Source of the DNA: Candidatus Aenigmatarchaeota archaeon
GTDB lineage: Archaea; Aenigmatarchaeota; Aenigmatarchaeia; DAOWOJ01
DNA length: 11,110 nucleotides
Assembly: GCA_030642125.1 (NCBI GenBank)
Contig: DAOWOJ010000006.1
Coordinates: 1 to 11,110, forward strand
Reading direction: 5' to 3'
The notes under the pieces were generated by a model, which was not told the DNA's origin, made no database searches, and saw only the letters and a program-made list of their open reading frames with translations. Below are positions 1-7,022 of this stretch, one piece after another (positions within the stretch are counted from its first letter, which is position 1; every line of letters begins with the position of its first letter). A program made the translations under genes and the position numbers.

Positions 1-571
1 AACTGCTACAATAATAGCAAGAAAATATATTAATGAAATGAACAAAAGCATAGGAGGAATACTTCTTGCATCGATATTATCTGATACTGTTGTTCTAAGT
101 TCTGTTACAACAACACAAAAAGATATTAAAATTGCTGATAAATTATCAAAAATTGTTGGTATACAAGATATTAAAAAATTTGGAATGGATATTAAAAAGA
201 AAAAAGCAAGTTTAAATGGACTAACAGCTTTGGAAATATTATTATCAGATTTAAAGGATTTTTATTTTAATAAAAATAAAGTTGGAATTGGACAAATAGA
301 AGTAATGGATTTTGATGAAGCTGAACAGAGGGAAAATGAGTTAATAAAAGAATTGAATGAATATATTAAAAAATACGAATATTCGCTTTTGATTTTGATT
401 GTAACAAATATTGTAGAAAAAAGTTCTAAATTGTTGGTAGCAGGAAATATATCAAAAGTAGAAAAAGCATTTAAAAAACATGTTGAAAATAATTCTATAT
501 ATCTTGAGAATGTAATGTCTAGGAAAAAACAGATTGTTCCATTTATAGAACAGGCTTTTAAAAATGAATAA
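1..571 (+). CDS. ppaC: Family II (Mn-dependent) inorganic pyrophosphatase, 3' part
   Basis: Hydrolyses pyrophosphate to two phosphates in the cytoplasm, pulling biosynthetic reactions forward. The frame is open from base 2 and runs off the left edge, so the N-terminal DHH domain with most metal ligands is outside. The visible part starts at the end of DHH (TATIIARKYINE, then ILLASILSDT with the family Ser-Asp-Thr), followed by the DHHA2 domain. The near-invariant C-terminal SRKKQIVPFIEQAF, which contacts substrate in this family, is present. The ATG at 38 is internal and not the start, because homology continues upstream of it in frame. The gene ends in TAA and is convergent with carS across 115 bp containing T-runs (e.g. 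622-628). Identification rests on these motifs; family assignment is firm. Confidence 0.88.
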   Translation, partial: TATIIARKYINEMNKSIGGILLASILSDTVVLSSVTTTQKDIKIADKLSKIVGIQDIKKFGMDIKKKKASLNGLTALEILLSDLKDFYFNKNKVGIGQIEVMDFDEAEQRENELIKELNEYIKKYEYSLLILIVTNIVEKSSKLLVAGNISKVEKAFKKHVENNSIYLENVMSRKKQIVPFIEQAFKNE

Positions 572-686
572 TGTTTTCGATTTTAGATGCATAAAACAAT
601 GTTCTATAGTATATTCAACATCTTTTTTATATTATATATTACAAAATAATTTCTATAGATTCGTTTGTGTTATTTAGGTTATAATT
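572..686. terminator. Convergent intergenic region with T-rich termination signals
   Basis: This is the 115-bp gap between the pyrophosphatase (+) and carS (-), which converge. It is almost pure A/T with a T-run at about 622-628 on the plus strand and A-tracts that give T-runs on the minus strand, as expected for archaeal oligo-T termination. The stop of the pyrophosphatase gene overlaps GAATAATGTTTT (566-577), a motif recurring at other gene ends here. No gene is seen in the gap. Confidence 0.4.
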
Positions 687-1223
687 TTAATATGGTTCAT
701 TCTTTATTTTCAGTGAATATGCAAATAAATTAGATAAATAGTGAAATACAGGTGTTATTATGATTCCAACTATAATTACAGATATCGGTATATTGAAGAA
801 TGGATATGCAAATAACACTGCTCCAAATACAAAATCAAGTTGATCTAATAATATGACTGGTTGTCCTCTTTTAAGTTTAAATCTCCTTTTTATAAAAGAT
901 CCACAACAATCACCGAACATAGCTCCTGCAGATAATAAAAATCCTGATAATATGTTTGGTTTTGGAATTCCTGGATCTTCGATAAAGAATATTGGATAAA
1001 ATACATACACTAGCATTATTCCAACAAGTGATCCTATCATAATTCCTAAAAACAATCCTTCAAATGTTTTTCCTTGTCCTAGTAATGGTTGTCCAAACAA
1101 CTTTTTATTGAAATCTATTCTATGCGTATTGCTAATTTCCTTTGATAATGTTGCTGCTCCATTTGAACAATATGCAGGAATAAATACCCAAATTGAATAT
1201 AAAATTAATTTAATTATTTCCAT
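687..1223 (-). CDS. carS: CDP-archaeol synthase (CDP-2,3-bis-O-geranylgeranyl-sn-glycerol synthase)
   Basis: Transfers CMP from CTP to unsaturated archaetidic acid, giving CDP-archaeol, the branch point for archaeal polar lipid headgroups; an integral membrane enzyme. The 178-residue length is normal for the family (formerly DUF46). Visible marks are an N-terminal membrane segment ending in PAYCSNGAA, the soluble GQGKTFEG loop (residues about 50-57), further hydrophobic segments, then the GD..GSFIKRR motif (about 104-114) and RGQPVILLDQLDF (about 119-131), matching the CDP-alcohol synthesising core. The start ATG has no obvious Shine-Dalgarno. Gene order is divergent from the Ca2+ ATPase (173 bp apart) and convergent with the pyrophosphatase. 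The gene is a strong archaeal marker. Assignment is by motif recognition. Confidence 0.88.
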   Translation of the reverse strand: MEIIKLILYSIWVFIPAYCSNGAATLSKEISNTHRIDFNKKLFGQPLLGQGKTFEGLFLGIMIGSLVGIMLVYVFYPIFFIEDPGIPKPNILSGFLLSAGAMFGDCCGSFIKRRFKLKRGQPVILLDQLDFVFGAVLFAYPFFNIPISVIIVGIIITPVFHYLSNLFAYSLKIKNEPY

Positions 1224-1396
1224 AAGTTATATTATCTATTCAAATTAAAAACAATTATATCAAAATTCAATGAAATTAATTTTTGATAAATATTGTATAT
1301 ATTTTACTAAATAATGTTTTTTTAAAGATTTTTGAATTATCGTTTTATAATCTAAAATCACATTTATTATTGATATATCAAAGATTGGAGATTTGA
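1224..1396. promoter_or_regulatory. Divergent promoter region of carS and the Ca2+ ATPase
   Basis: This 173-bp gap separates two divergent genes and must hold both promoters. It is A/T-rich with several TATA-like stretches, none clearly better than the others. GGAG at 1387-1390 lies 6 nt before the ATPase ATG and is a plausible Shine-Dalgarno. AATAATGTTTT near 1310-1320 matches the motif found at gene ends in this window. No small gene is supported. Confidence 0.4.
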
Positions 1397-3871
1397 ATGA
1401 ATATAAAAAAAGGATTAACAAAAGAAGAAGTAAAAGAAAGATCAAAAAAATATGGGAATAATGAGATTAAAAGAAAGAAGAAAACAAATCCTATAAAATT
1501 ATTTCTATTACAATTTACTTCTCCACTAATTATTTTATTGATAGTAGCTGCTTTGTTTTCTTTTTCTGTTGATTTTTTTAGACATGAAAATTATTCAGAA
1601 AGCATTTTAATTATAATAATTGTTTTTGCATCAGGTATTGCAGGTTTTGTGCAGGATTACAAAGCAGAAATGGCAATAGAACTACTTCAAAAAATGGCTA
1701 CTCCTAAAGCTAAGGTTATAAGAGATGGAGAAGAGAGAGAAATAGAATCGATATATATCGTTCCAGGTGATTTAATAATTGTAGAAGGTGGCGATATTGT
1801 TCCAGCCGATTCTAAAATAATTGATGGTAATCTAGAAATTGATGAATCTATATTGACAGGTGAATCTGGTGCTAGAAAAAAGAAAGCGAAAGATAATATT
1901 TTTTCTAATTGTGGAGTTTATAATGGTATTGGCATAGCAGAAGTTTTTGCAATTGGAATGGAAACTCAAGTAGGTAAAATAGCTTCTAAGATGCAGGAAA
2001 TAAATGAAACTGAAACTACTTTTCAGTCACATATGAAAAAATTTACAAAGAATATTGTTGGTTTGACATCACTTGTAATTATTATAACTTTTTTTATTGG
2101 TTTTCCAAAATTTGGTTTCTTAGAGTCTTGCTTAATAGCAGTTTCTTTAGCAGTTGCAGCTATACCAGAAGGACTACCTGCTGCCATTACTATTGCTTTG
2201 TCTTTGGGAGCAAAAAATATGGTCAAAAAGAATGCGTTAGTGAGACGTTTAATAACAACAGAATCAATCGGTTCTGTGGATATTATTTGTACTGATAAGA
2301 CAGGAACTTTAACGCAAGGAAAAATGGAAGTAGGTAATATTTGGATGATTAAAAATAGTGAAAAAGCTAAAGAAATGATAATGAAATGTTGTTACTATTG
2401 TAACAATGCTAAACAAATTTTTAAAGATAAAGAAAAAAAATGGGTTGGTGATGAAACTGATATTGCTTTGAAGCAGTTTTCTCTATCTTCTGTGAATGAA
2501 CAAGGAAAAAGAATACATGAAATTCCATTTAGTTCTGATAGAAAAATGATGACAGTTGTTCAATATTCAGATAAAAAAAATATTTTTTCAAAAGGAGCTC
2601 CTGAGACTATTATTAAAAAATGTAATAGATGTTTAGTCGATAAAAAAGTCATTAAATTAAGTGAAAAATTAAAGAAAAATATTTTAGAAGAAAATAAAAA
2701 GCTTGCATCAAAAGGTTATAGAATTTTATCAATGGCTTATAAAGATTATAAAAAACCTATTGAAAAGAATTTAATTTTCATTGGGTTTACTATTATTTCA
2801 GATCAAGCTAGACCAGAAGTAAAAAAAGCAGTTAGTGAATGTTATTCTGCTGGAATAAGAACAATAATGATCACAGGAGACAATCCTTTAACAGCTAATG
2901 CTATAGCTAATGATGTTGGGATAAATACAAAAGGCGTTTTTACTGGCAATGACATTGATAATATGGATGAAAATGAGCTAAAAAGATCTTTGAAAAAAGA
3001 TATTAATATTTTTGCTAGAACAAACCCATTTCATAAATTGAGAATTTTAAAAGTTTTGCAGAAAGATAATCATGTTGTTGCAATGACTGGTGATGGTGTA
3101 AACGATGCTTTAGCGCTGAAAAAAGCAGATGTTGGAATATCAATGGGAATCAAAGGAACAGAAGTTGCAAAAGAAGCAAGTGACATAGTTTTGTTAGATG
3201 ATAATTTCGAAACAATAAAGGATTCTATTAAAGAAGGAAGAAAAATATTTGATAATATAAGAAAATTTGTTAATTATTTGTTTACTTGTAATATTGCAGA
3301 AGTTATTGTTGTATTATTTGCAACAATTTTTATGCCATATCCTATACTTTTTCCTATACAAATACTTTGGATAAATTTAATAACCGATTGTTTTCCTGCA
3401 TTGGCTTTATCAGCAGATCCTGCAACACCGAATATAATGAAAAAAAAACCTAGGAAAAAATCAGAAAATATAATAAATAAAAAACTTGGAGCATTGGTAG
3501 GTTTTGTCGGTATTAAAAAAGCATTTGTTCTTTTAGGAACATTTTTTGTTGTTTTACCTTTGGGTATAGATAAAGCTAGAACAACACTTTTTACAGGATT
3601 TATAATATATGAATTTGTACGAATAGGTGTAATAAGATATAATGAAAAATTAGCATCATTTAAAGATTGGTTTGCAAATAAATTTCTAATTTATTCATTG
3701 CTTTTGTCTTTTGGTTTGCAATTGCTTGTAATATATACACCATTGTCAGCTTATTTCAATATTGTTAGTATAGGTTTATATGAATGGATTGTTTTAATTA
3801 TAGGAACTGTTGTTGGTTTTACATTAGGTATTTTGATATCTTGGATTATAGATAAAACGATAAAAGAATAA
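1397..3871 (+). CDS. Cation-transporting P-type ATPase, Ca2+ (type II, SERCA/PMCA-like)
   Basis: Membrane pump that uses ATP through an aspartyl-phosphate intermediate, most likely exporting Ca2+. The 824 residues show all domains in order: N-terminal cation-ATPase segment (about 3-60), actuator domain with TGES (154-157), M4 motif PEGLP (257-261), phosphorylation motif DKTGTLT (D300), nucleotide domain with KGAPE, and hinge TGDGVND (564-570). Ca2+-liganding positions of SERCA are matched: Glu in PEGLP (E258), NxxE in M5 (N632, E635), and NxxTD in M6 (N660, T663, D664). This argues for Ca2+ over H+, Na+/K+ or heavy metals, though transport of a related ion cannot be excluded. The start is supported by GGAG 6 nt upstream. 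Ends in TAA within an AATAATGTTTTT motif. Intact, with no frame problem. Confidence 0.9.
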   Translation: MNIKKGLTKEEVKERSKKYGNNEIKRKKKTNPIKLFLLQFTSPLIILLIVAALFSFSVDFFRHENYSESILIIIIVFASGIAGFVQDYKAEMAIELLQKMATPKAKVIRDGEEREIESIYIVPGDLIIVEGGDIVPADSKIIDGNLEIDESILTGESGARKKKAKDNIFSNCGVYNGIGIAEVFAIGMETQVGKIASKMQEINETETTFQSHMKKFTKNIVGLTSLVIIITFFIGFPKFGFLESCLIAVSLAVAAIPEGLPAAITIALSLGAKNMVKKNALVRRLITTESIGSVDIICTDKTGTLTQGKMEVGNIWMIKNSEKAKEMIMKCCYYCNNAKQIFKDKEKKWVGDETDIALKQFSLSSVNEQGKRIHEIPFSSDRKMMTVVQYSDKKNIFSKGAPETIIKKCNRCLVDKKVIKLSEKLKKNILEENKKLASKGYRILSMAYKDYKKPIEKNLIFIGFTIISDQARPEVKKAVSECYSAGIRTIMITGDNPLTANAIANDVGINTKGVFTGNDIDNMDENELKRSLKKDINIFARTNPFHKLRILKVLQKDNHVVAMTGDGVNDALALKKADVGISMGIKGTEVAKEASDIVLLDDNFETIKDSIKEGRKIFDNIRKFVNYLFTCNIAEVIVVLFATIFMPYPILFPIQILWINLITDCFPALALSADPATPNIMKKKPRKKSENIINKKLGALVGFVGIKKAFVLLGTFFVVLPLGIDKARTTLFTGFIIYEFVRIGVIRYNEKLASFKDWFANKFLIYSLLLSFGLQLLVIYTPLSAYFNIVSIGLYEWIVLIIGTVVGFTLGILISWIIDKTIKE

Positions 3872-3884
3872 TGTTTTTAATAAA
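3862..3884. repeat. 23-nt repeat at the ATPase 3' end, second copy at 8730-8752
   Basis: These 23 nt are identical to 8730-8752. The block covers the last codons and stop of the ATPase gene here, while the other copy lies just beyond the stop of an unknown-family gene on the opposite strand. Its core, AATAATGTTTTTAATAAA, contains a T-run and is likely part of a terminator. A related version occurs near 6999-7024. Confidence 0.6.
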
Positions 3885-3894
3885 AATTAATTAA

Positions 3895-4734
3895 GCATCA
3901 TTAAAAATAAAGTCAAAAACAAAAGAAACTTTAGCTGGTCGAGTTATTGAAGAAACAATGAAAGTTATGTCTTTTAGAGAATTTTTGGGATTAAAGGGAA
4001 TAAAAATAAAAAATCTAAAAATGGAAGAATTACAAATAAAGCCTTTATTCTATGAATATCTAAAAAAAGGAGGATTTCCAGAATTTGTTAATGAAAATGA
4101 TGAAGATTTTATAAAAAATCAAGTGAAAGCAATTATACTTGATAAAATTATTTATTAGGATATTCCAGAAGTTTTTAAAATTAGAGAACCAATAAAGATG
4201 TTTGCATTAATAAAATTAGTTGCGAATTCTCCAGGAATGTCAATTAATTATCAAAGCATTGGTTCTGATCTTGGAACAACAAGACAAACAATTTCAAATA
4301 TGTTTGAATATCTTTCAGATACATTTCTTGTAAAAATTATACATAATTTTTACAAGAAATCTGTTAACTAGCGAAAAAAAGCTAAAAAAGATATATTTAA
4401 GTGATATTTCTCTGATAAATTTATATAACAAAGATTCTGATAAAGGTAAATTAATTGAAAATATTGTGATAAATCATATAGAAACACAATTTTTTTGGAG
4501 AAAAAATAAATATGAAGTTGATATTATCTCAATAAAAGAAAATAAAATAATTCCAATAGAAGTAAAATATAAAAACAATATTAGAACAAAAGACATGAAA
4601 GGATTATAAAATTTATGGATTTATTTAAAATTAATGAAGGTATCATAGTAACAAAGGATGTTGTAGATGAAATAGTTATAGAAAATAAAAAGATAAATCT
4701 TATTCCTGTATGGTTGTTTTTGTTAATGAAGTAA
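3895..4734 (+). pseudogene. Remnant of an AAA / DUF4143 ATPase (5' truncated, nonsense, two frameshifts)
   Basis: The intact family has an AAA_14 ATPase domain followed by a DUF4143 domain. Only the end of the ATPase part and DUF4143 remain; Walker A and B are missing. The frame opens after a stop at 3892-3894 with residues resembling the family segment before the arginine region (KTKETLAGR, then MSFREFLGLKG). It reads to TAG at 4156-4158, then continues in the same frame (DIPEVFKIREPIKM, a winged-helix-like stretch) to TAG at 4369-4371. Translation then resumes in the next frame (TSEKKLKKIYLSD to PIEVKYKNNIRTKDMKGL), and shifts again near 4605 to finish KFMDLFKINEGIIVTKD...WLFLLMK with TAA at 4732-4734. 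The 3' half includes the restriction-endonuclease-like EVDII...PIEVKY motif. The ATG at 3958 with stop at 4158 is a fragment of this remnant, not a separate gene. Confidence 0.85.
4323..4360. repeat. 38-bp inverted repeat (two 18-nt perfect arms, 2-nt centre)
   Basis: The arm 4323-4340 is the exact reverse complement of 4343-4360, with AC (4341-4342) between them. The palindrome lies inside the ATPase remnant, immediately before its first frameshift. In the frame of the parent protein it encodes FLVKIIHNFYKK, which is plausible family sequence, so the symmetry may have been perfected by mutation (for example template switching) after the gene decayed. An RNA would form an 18-bp hairpin with almost no loop. 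Confidence 0.85.
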
Positions 4735-4831
4735 AGCAATTCGTGTTTATTTAATATTACATAAAAAATAAAAAGAGTATAAAATGAAAATTGTTATATA
4801 TAATTAAATTTAGTTGATTATAAATATTAAA
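4735..4831. other. A/T-rich spacer without a visible gene
   Basis: The gap between the ATPase remnant and the promoter module of the first TPR gene is almost entirely A/T. A 7-codon ATG frame near 4784 is too short to support. No RNA gene or repeat was recognised. Confidence 0.5.
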
Positions 4832-4891
4832 ATTGTCTGCTTTAAATGTTTTTAGTATATAATTACCAATAAGTAAAAAGTTAGTGATGAA
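4832..4891 (+). promoter_or_regulatory. Promoter module A, upstream of the first TPR gene
   Basis: The stretch ATTGTCTGCTTTAAATG, then TTTTTAGTAT and AATTACCAATAAGTAAA, is closely similar to 6388-6447 upstream of the other TPR gene. It shares TTTAAAT...ACTAATAAGT with two further copies at 7589-7644 and 9315-9370. TTTAAATG (4841-4848) is a likely TATA box 43-50 nt before the ATG, giving a short leader. GTGATG (4884-4889) just before the ATG fits an archaeal Shine-Dalgarno. Confidence 0.6.
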
Positions 4892-5371
4892 ATGAGTGAT
4901 GTAGATGTTGATATGTTAGAAAGGAAAGCGTTTGACTTAAGTGAATCAGGAAACCATACAGGAGCGATAAACTGTTATCGTAGTGCATTAAAGAAAAGGC
5001 CGAAACACAATACTGCATTGAACAACGAAGGTGTTTCTCTTGAAAAATTAGGAAGATATACAGAAGCGATGGAATGTTTTTGTAAGGCAGTGGATATAGA
5101 TCCGTATGATGCTTTTGCATGGTACAACCAAGGTCTTTCTCTTTTCTACTCAAAAAATTATAAACGTGCGGAAGAATGTTTTGGTAAGGCAGTTACTATA
5201 GTTCCGGATGATGTTGATTCATTGTATATTAGAGGTTGTTCTCTTGATAAATTGGGAGAATCTGAAGAAGCAATGAAATGTTATGATAAAGCATTGGAGA
5301 TAGATTCTTCTAAAGTGTTGCATTCCTGGTGGTCCAATTGCAATAGTCACTATCATATATATAATTTCTAG
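4892..5371 (+). CDS. TPR-repeat protein, 3' end replaced by an antisense kae1 fragment
   Basis: Predicted soluble tetratricopeptide-repeat protein, 159 residues; such repeats mediate protein-protein contacts, partner unknown. Four 34-residue units are readable: about 9-40, 41-74 (NTALNNEGVSLEKLGRYTEA), 75-108 (AFAWYNQGLSLFYSKNYKRA) and 109-142 (VDSLYIRGCSLDKLGESEEA...DKALEID). The last 17 or so residues (LHSWWSNCNSHYHIYNF) do not look like a repeat. The DNA from 5320 onward is homologous to the kae1 gene read antisense, so the original 3' part was lost or displaced. The joint has the shared bases GCATT, which occur both in TPR-type sequence (GCTGCATTGAA, as in the intact paralogue) and in kae1. 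Start ATG 4892 is preceded by GTGATG. It may be an expressed truncated protein or a pseudogene. The paralogue at 6448 is intact. Confidence 0.7.
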   Translation: MSDVDVDMLERKAFDLSESGNHTGAINCYRSALKKRPKHNTALNNEGVSLEKLGRYTEAMECFCKAVDIDPYDAFAWYNQGLSLFYSKNYKRAEECFGKAVTIVPDDVDSLYIRGCSLDKLGESEEAMKCYDKALEIDSSKVLHSWWSNCNSHYHIYNF

Positions 5372-5424
5372 TTTGATTTTAGCTATTTTTAATGAATTAT
5401 TTAAAACATTTTTTGCTACATTTA
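5320..5424 (-). pseudogene. Duplicated fragment of kae1 (partial, antisense to the TPR gene end)
   Basis: This 105-nt stretch aligns with 8436-8534 inside kae1 in the same orientation. Most bases match, with a 3-nt insertion (GGT, giving IGPPGM where kae1 has IGPGMP) and a few other changes. Translated on the minus strand it reads NVAKNVLNNSLKIAKIKLE..., against NVAKNVLNNSLEIAEIKLE in kae1. Similarity starts abruptly at GCATTCCTGGT and stops at CATTTA. It lies far from any kae1 start, active site or stop and cannot be functional as Kae1. It supplies the stop codon of the TPR frame on the plus strand. Confidence 0.85.
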
Positions 5425-5540
5425 AGTTCTGCAGACATCTCATTATTTAATCGGACTAAATGATCTAGTAGTTAGATGGTGCGATTAATCTATTTATATA
5501 TGAATAACATGCAACTTAATTGTTAAGTAGGTGTTGTAAA

Positions 5541-5762
5541 ATGCGAAAAACGATAGAAGTTGTGTATGAGGATGGAGTATTCAAACCGTTGGAGAAAGTG
5601 GAAATAAAGAGAGGTAGGAAAGCAAAAGTTATAATAGAAAGGGGAGTTCTGACATTAGAGAATATTAAAGAAATAGAAGAATCGGTTAAAGTCTTGCCAA
5701 AAGTAAGAATCAATCCGCAAAAATTAGATGAGCTGTATTATGAAGGAAAAATATTTTATTGA
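5541..5762 (+). CDS. VapB-like antitoxin of the AF2212/DUF104 family
   Basis: Small 73-residue protein beginning MRKTIEVVYEDGVFKPLEKV, the signature of the DUF104/AF2212-like antitoxins, which neutralise PIN-domain (VapC) ribonucleases and repress their own operon. The N-terminal beta-rich DNA-binding part is residues 1-33; the C-terminal part (VLPKVRINPQKLDELYYEG) would wrap the toxin. I chose ATG 5541 over an in-frame TTG at 5520 because AGGTG (5530-5534) is correctly spaced and family similarity starts at this Met. Its 3' end overlaps the toxin gene by 23 nt, the usual coupling. Because the partner has an in-frame stop, this is probably now an orphan antitoxin. Upstream, 5425-5540 holds no gene; a weak 7-bp inverted repeat (TTAATCG 5447-5453 / CGATTAA 5482-5488) could be an operator. 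Confidence 0.8.
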   Translation: MRKTIEVVYEDGVFKPLEKVEIKRGRKAKVIIERGVLTLENIKEIEESVKVLPKVRINPQKLDELYYEGKIFY

Positions 5763-6201
5763 TACAACTATTTTTCTGAAAGTTATACTTGATGGTTAAG
5801 TCGAAGTTCTAAGAAAACTTTCTGACTATGTATTATACATATCTGTTAATGTTCTTGAAGAGGCAAGTTTCAAAATTATTATTAGTAGCGTTTTAGATGA
5901 ATTAAAAACAGAGAAATATGGTTTTTATAGAATAAAAAAGGAATTCGAGAAGGATAAAGGGAAGAAGTTAATAATTGATAGATTACATTTACTCAATTCA
6001 ATAAAAGATAAGATATTTGTCTTAGAATTAAATGAAGAAATTTTCGATACTTCTAAGAAATTTATTAAAAAATATCGGTTACTCTCGAATGATGCTCTTA
6101 TTGCAGCGACTTGTAAACATTATGGTATAAAAAACATTGCTACATTTTATTCAGATTTTAAAAGAGTTGATTTTTTGTATATAATAAAGTTGATTGACTG
6201 A
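5740..6201 (+). pseudogene. VapC-type PIN-domain toxin with a premature TAA at codon 20
   Basis: The frame starting at ATG 5740, overlapping the antitoxin, reads MKEKYFIDTTIFLKVILDG, then TAA (5797-5799). It stays open in the same frame for another 133 codons to TGA at 6199-6201. The whole has PIN-domain features in order: Asp8 (FIDTT), Glu40/Glu41 after SVNVL, NDALIAATC with the third acidic residue, and the final FYSDFKRVD. VapC enzymes are Mg2+-dependent ribonucleases. A single C-to-T change of a CAA Gln codon would give the observed TAA. No in-frame ATG follows soon after, so the toxin is likely not made. The body shows no other damage, so the lesion is recent or the stop is a sequencing error. 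TAA is used as an ordinary stop elsewhere here, so recoding is not indicated. Confidence 0.85.
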
Positions 6202-6387
6202 TTAAAACACATGGCTAGCGTATGTATGTACGAGAATTGGTTCTTTATTGATAATTATATACTAAAGCGTTGAAAATATTTAAAAGAAGATAACGATTGA
6301 TAATTATCTGTTTATATATTAGAAATTGATAGATAAATTAGTTGAATATTAAAAAAATAGTAATATCAAGTCATAATCAAGTAAATT
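6202..6387. other. Spacer without a visible gene
   Basis: This A/T-rich gap lies between the toxin remnant and promoter module B. It contains TTGATAATTAT twice (about 6248-6258 and 6297-6307) as an imperfectly spaced direct repeat. A 20-codon ATG frame near 6211 has no support. No RNA gene was recognised. Confidence 0.45.
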
Positions 6388-6447
6388 TGGTTGTCTGGCT
6401 TAAATACTTTTAGTATGTAATTACTAATAAGTAAAGAGTATGATAAA
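6388..6447 (+). promoter_or_regulatory. Promoter module B, upstream of the intact TPR gene
   Basis: Closely similar to 4832-4891: GGTTGTCTGGCTTAAATAC, then TTTTAGTATGTAATTAC and TAATAAGTAAA. CTTAAATA (6399-6406) is the likely TATA element, 42-49 nt before the start codon. The sequence just before the ATG, GAGTATGATAAA, has only a weak Shine-Dalgarno-like part. ATTACTAATAAGT also occurs in the 90-nt blocks at 7555 and 9281. Confidence 0.6.
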
Positions 6448-6942
6448 ATGAGTAATGTCAGAACATTGGAAAGCAAGGCACTTCACTTAAGTAAATTAGG
6501 AAAATTCGAAGAAGAGAGAAAATGTTATATAGAGATATTGAGAGAAGATTCTAATAATGTCAATGCATTGAACGATTTGGGTGTTTCTTATCATGAATCA
6601 GGAAAAATTGAAAAATCAATAGAATGTTATGATAAAGCATTGGAGATAGATCCAAATGATGCTGTTACATTGTATAACAGAGGTCTTTCTCTTTTCAACT
6701 TAGAAAGATATGAAGAAGCGAAAGAATCTTATGAAGAAGCATTGGATATTGATCCTAAGAATGTTGCTGCATTGAACAACTTGGGTATTTGTTTTGAGGA
6801 ATTAAAAGAATTTGAAAAAGCGATGGAATGTTATAAAGAAGCATTGGATATTGATCCTAAGAATGTTGCTGCATTGAAAAATAAAGAAGATATTTTTGAT
6901 AATATGCCAAATGAAAATTATTTTAGTAATATGATAATATAA
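6448..6942 (+). CDS. TPR-repeat protein (intact paralogue)
   Basis: Soluble 164-residue tetratricopeptide-repeat protein with 34-residue units: about 4-37 (TLESKALHLSKLGKFEEERK), 38-71 (VNALNDLGVSYHESGKIEKS), 72-105 (AVTLYNRGLSLFNLERYEEA) and 106-139 (VAALNNLGICFEELKEFEKA). An incomplete fifth unit begins VAALKNKEDI before an Asn/Met-rich tail. TPR proteins serve as scaffolds; nothing shows the partner. It is a paralogue of the gene at 4892 (shared LSLF, CYDKALEID and promoter) but keeps its own 3' end. Two 41-nt segments encoding the ends of units 3 and 4 are identical in DNA, pointing to recent repeat duplication or conversion. No signal peptide or membrane segment. ATG 6448 is chosen because the promoter module lies in the same place relative to it as in the paralogue. 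Confidence 0.82.
   Translation: MSNVRTLESKALHLSKLGKFEEERKCYIEILREDSNNVNALNDLGVSYHESGKIEKSIECYDKALEIDPNDAVTLYNRGLSLFNLERYEEAKESYEEALDIDPKNVAALNNLGICFEELKEFEKAMECYKEALDIDPKNVAALKNKEDIFDNMPNENYFSNMII
6736..6776 (+). repeat. 41-nt direct repeat within the TPR gene (second copy 6838-6878)
   Basis: The segments 6736-6776 and 6838-6878 are identical and start 102 nt apart, exactly 34 codons, one TPR unit. They encode EALDIDPKNVAAL. Identity at synonymous sites implies recent unit duplication or conversion, in contrast to the other units of the gene. Confidence 0.8.
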
Positions 6943-7022
6943 TTTATTAAAAATATTATTCTTTTATAAAATAATTCCGATATAAATAGAGATAATAAAA
7001 ATAATGTTTCAATTAAAATTAA

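Noticed and set aside
1260..1445. Minus-strand 61-residue hydrophobic frame
   Set aside because: It begins inside the ATPase coding region, its Leu-run is the complement of an A/G-rich Lys stretch, and it fills the divergent promoter region.
4156..4371. BHB introns or recoding to rescue the AAA/DUF4143 gene
   Set aside because: The first stop is a plain in-frame TAG, no bulge-helix-bulge fits the breaks, and the ATPase domain with its Walker motifs is missing anyway.
4881..5153. Minus-strand frame over the first TPR gene
   Set aside because: Antisense shadow of a clear repeat protein.
5219..5443. Minus-strand 74-residue frame
   Set aside because: Its N-terminal half is the duplicated kae1 fragment and the rest is the TPR gene read backwards.
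5797..5799. TAA read as glutamine (stop-codon reassignment)
   Set aside because: TAA ends several intact genes here, including the Ca2+ ATPase, so a simple nonsense mutation is the better reading.
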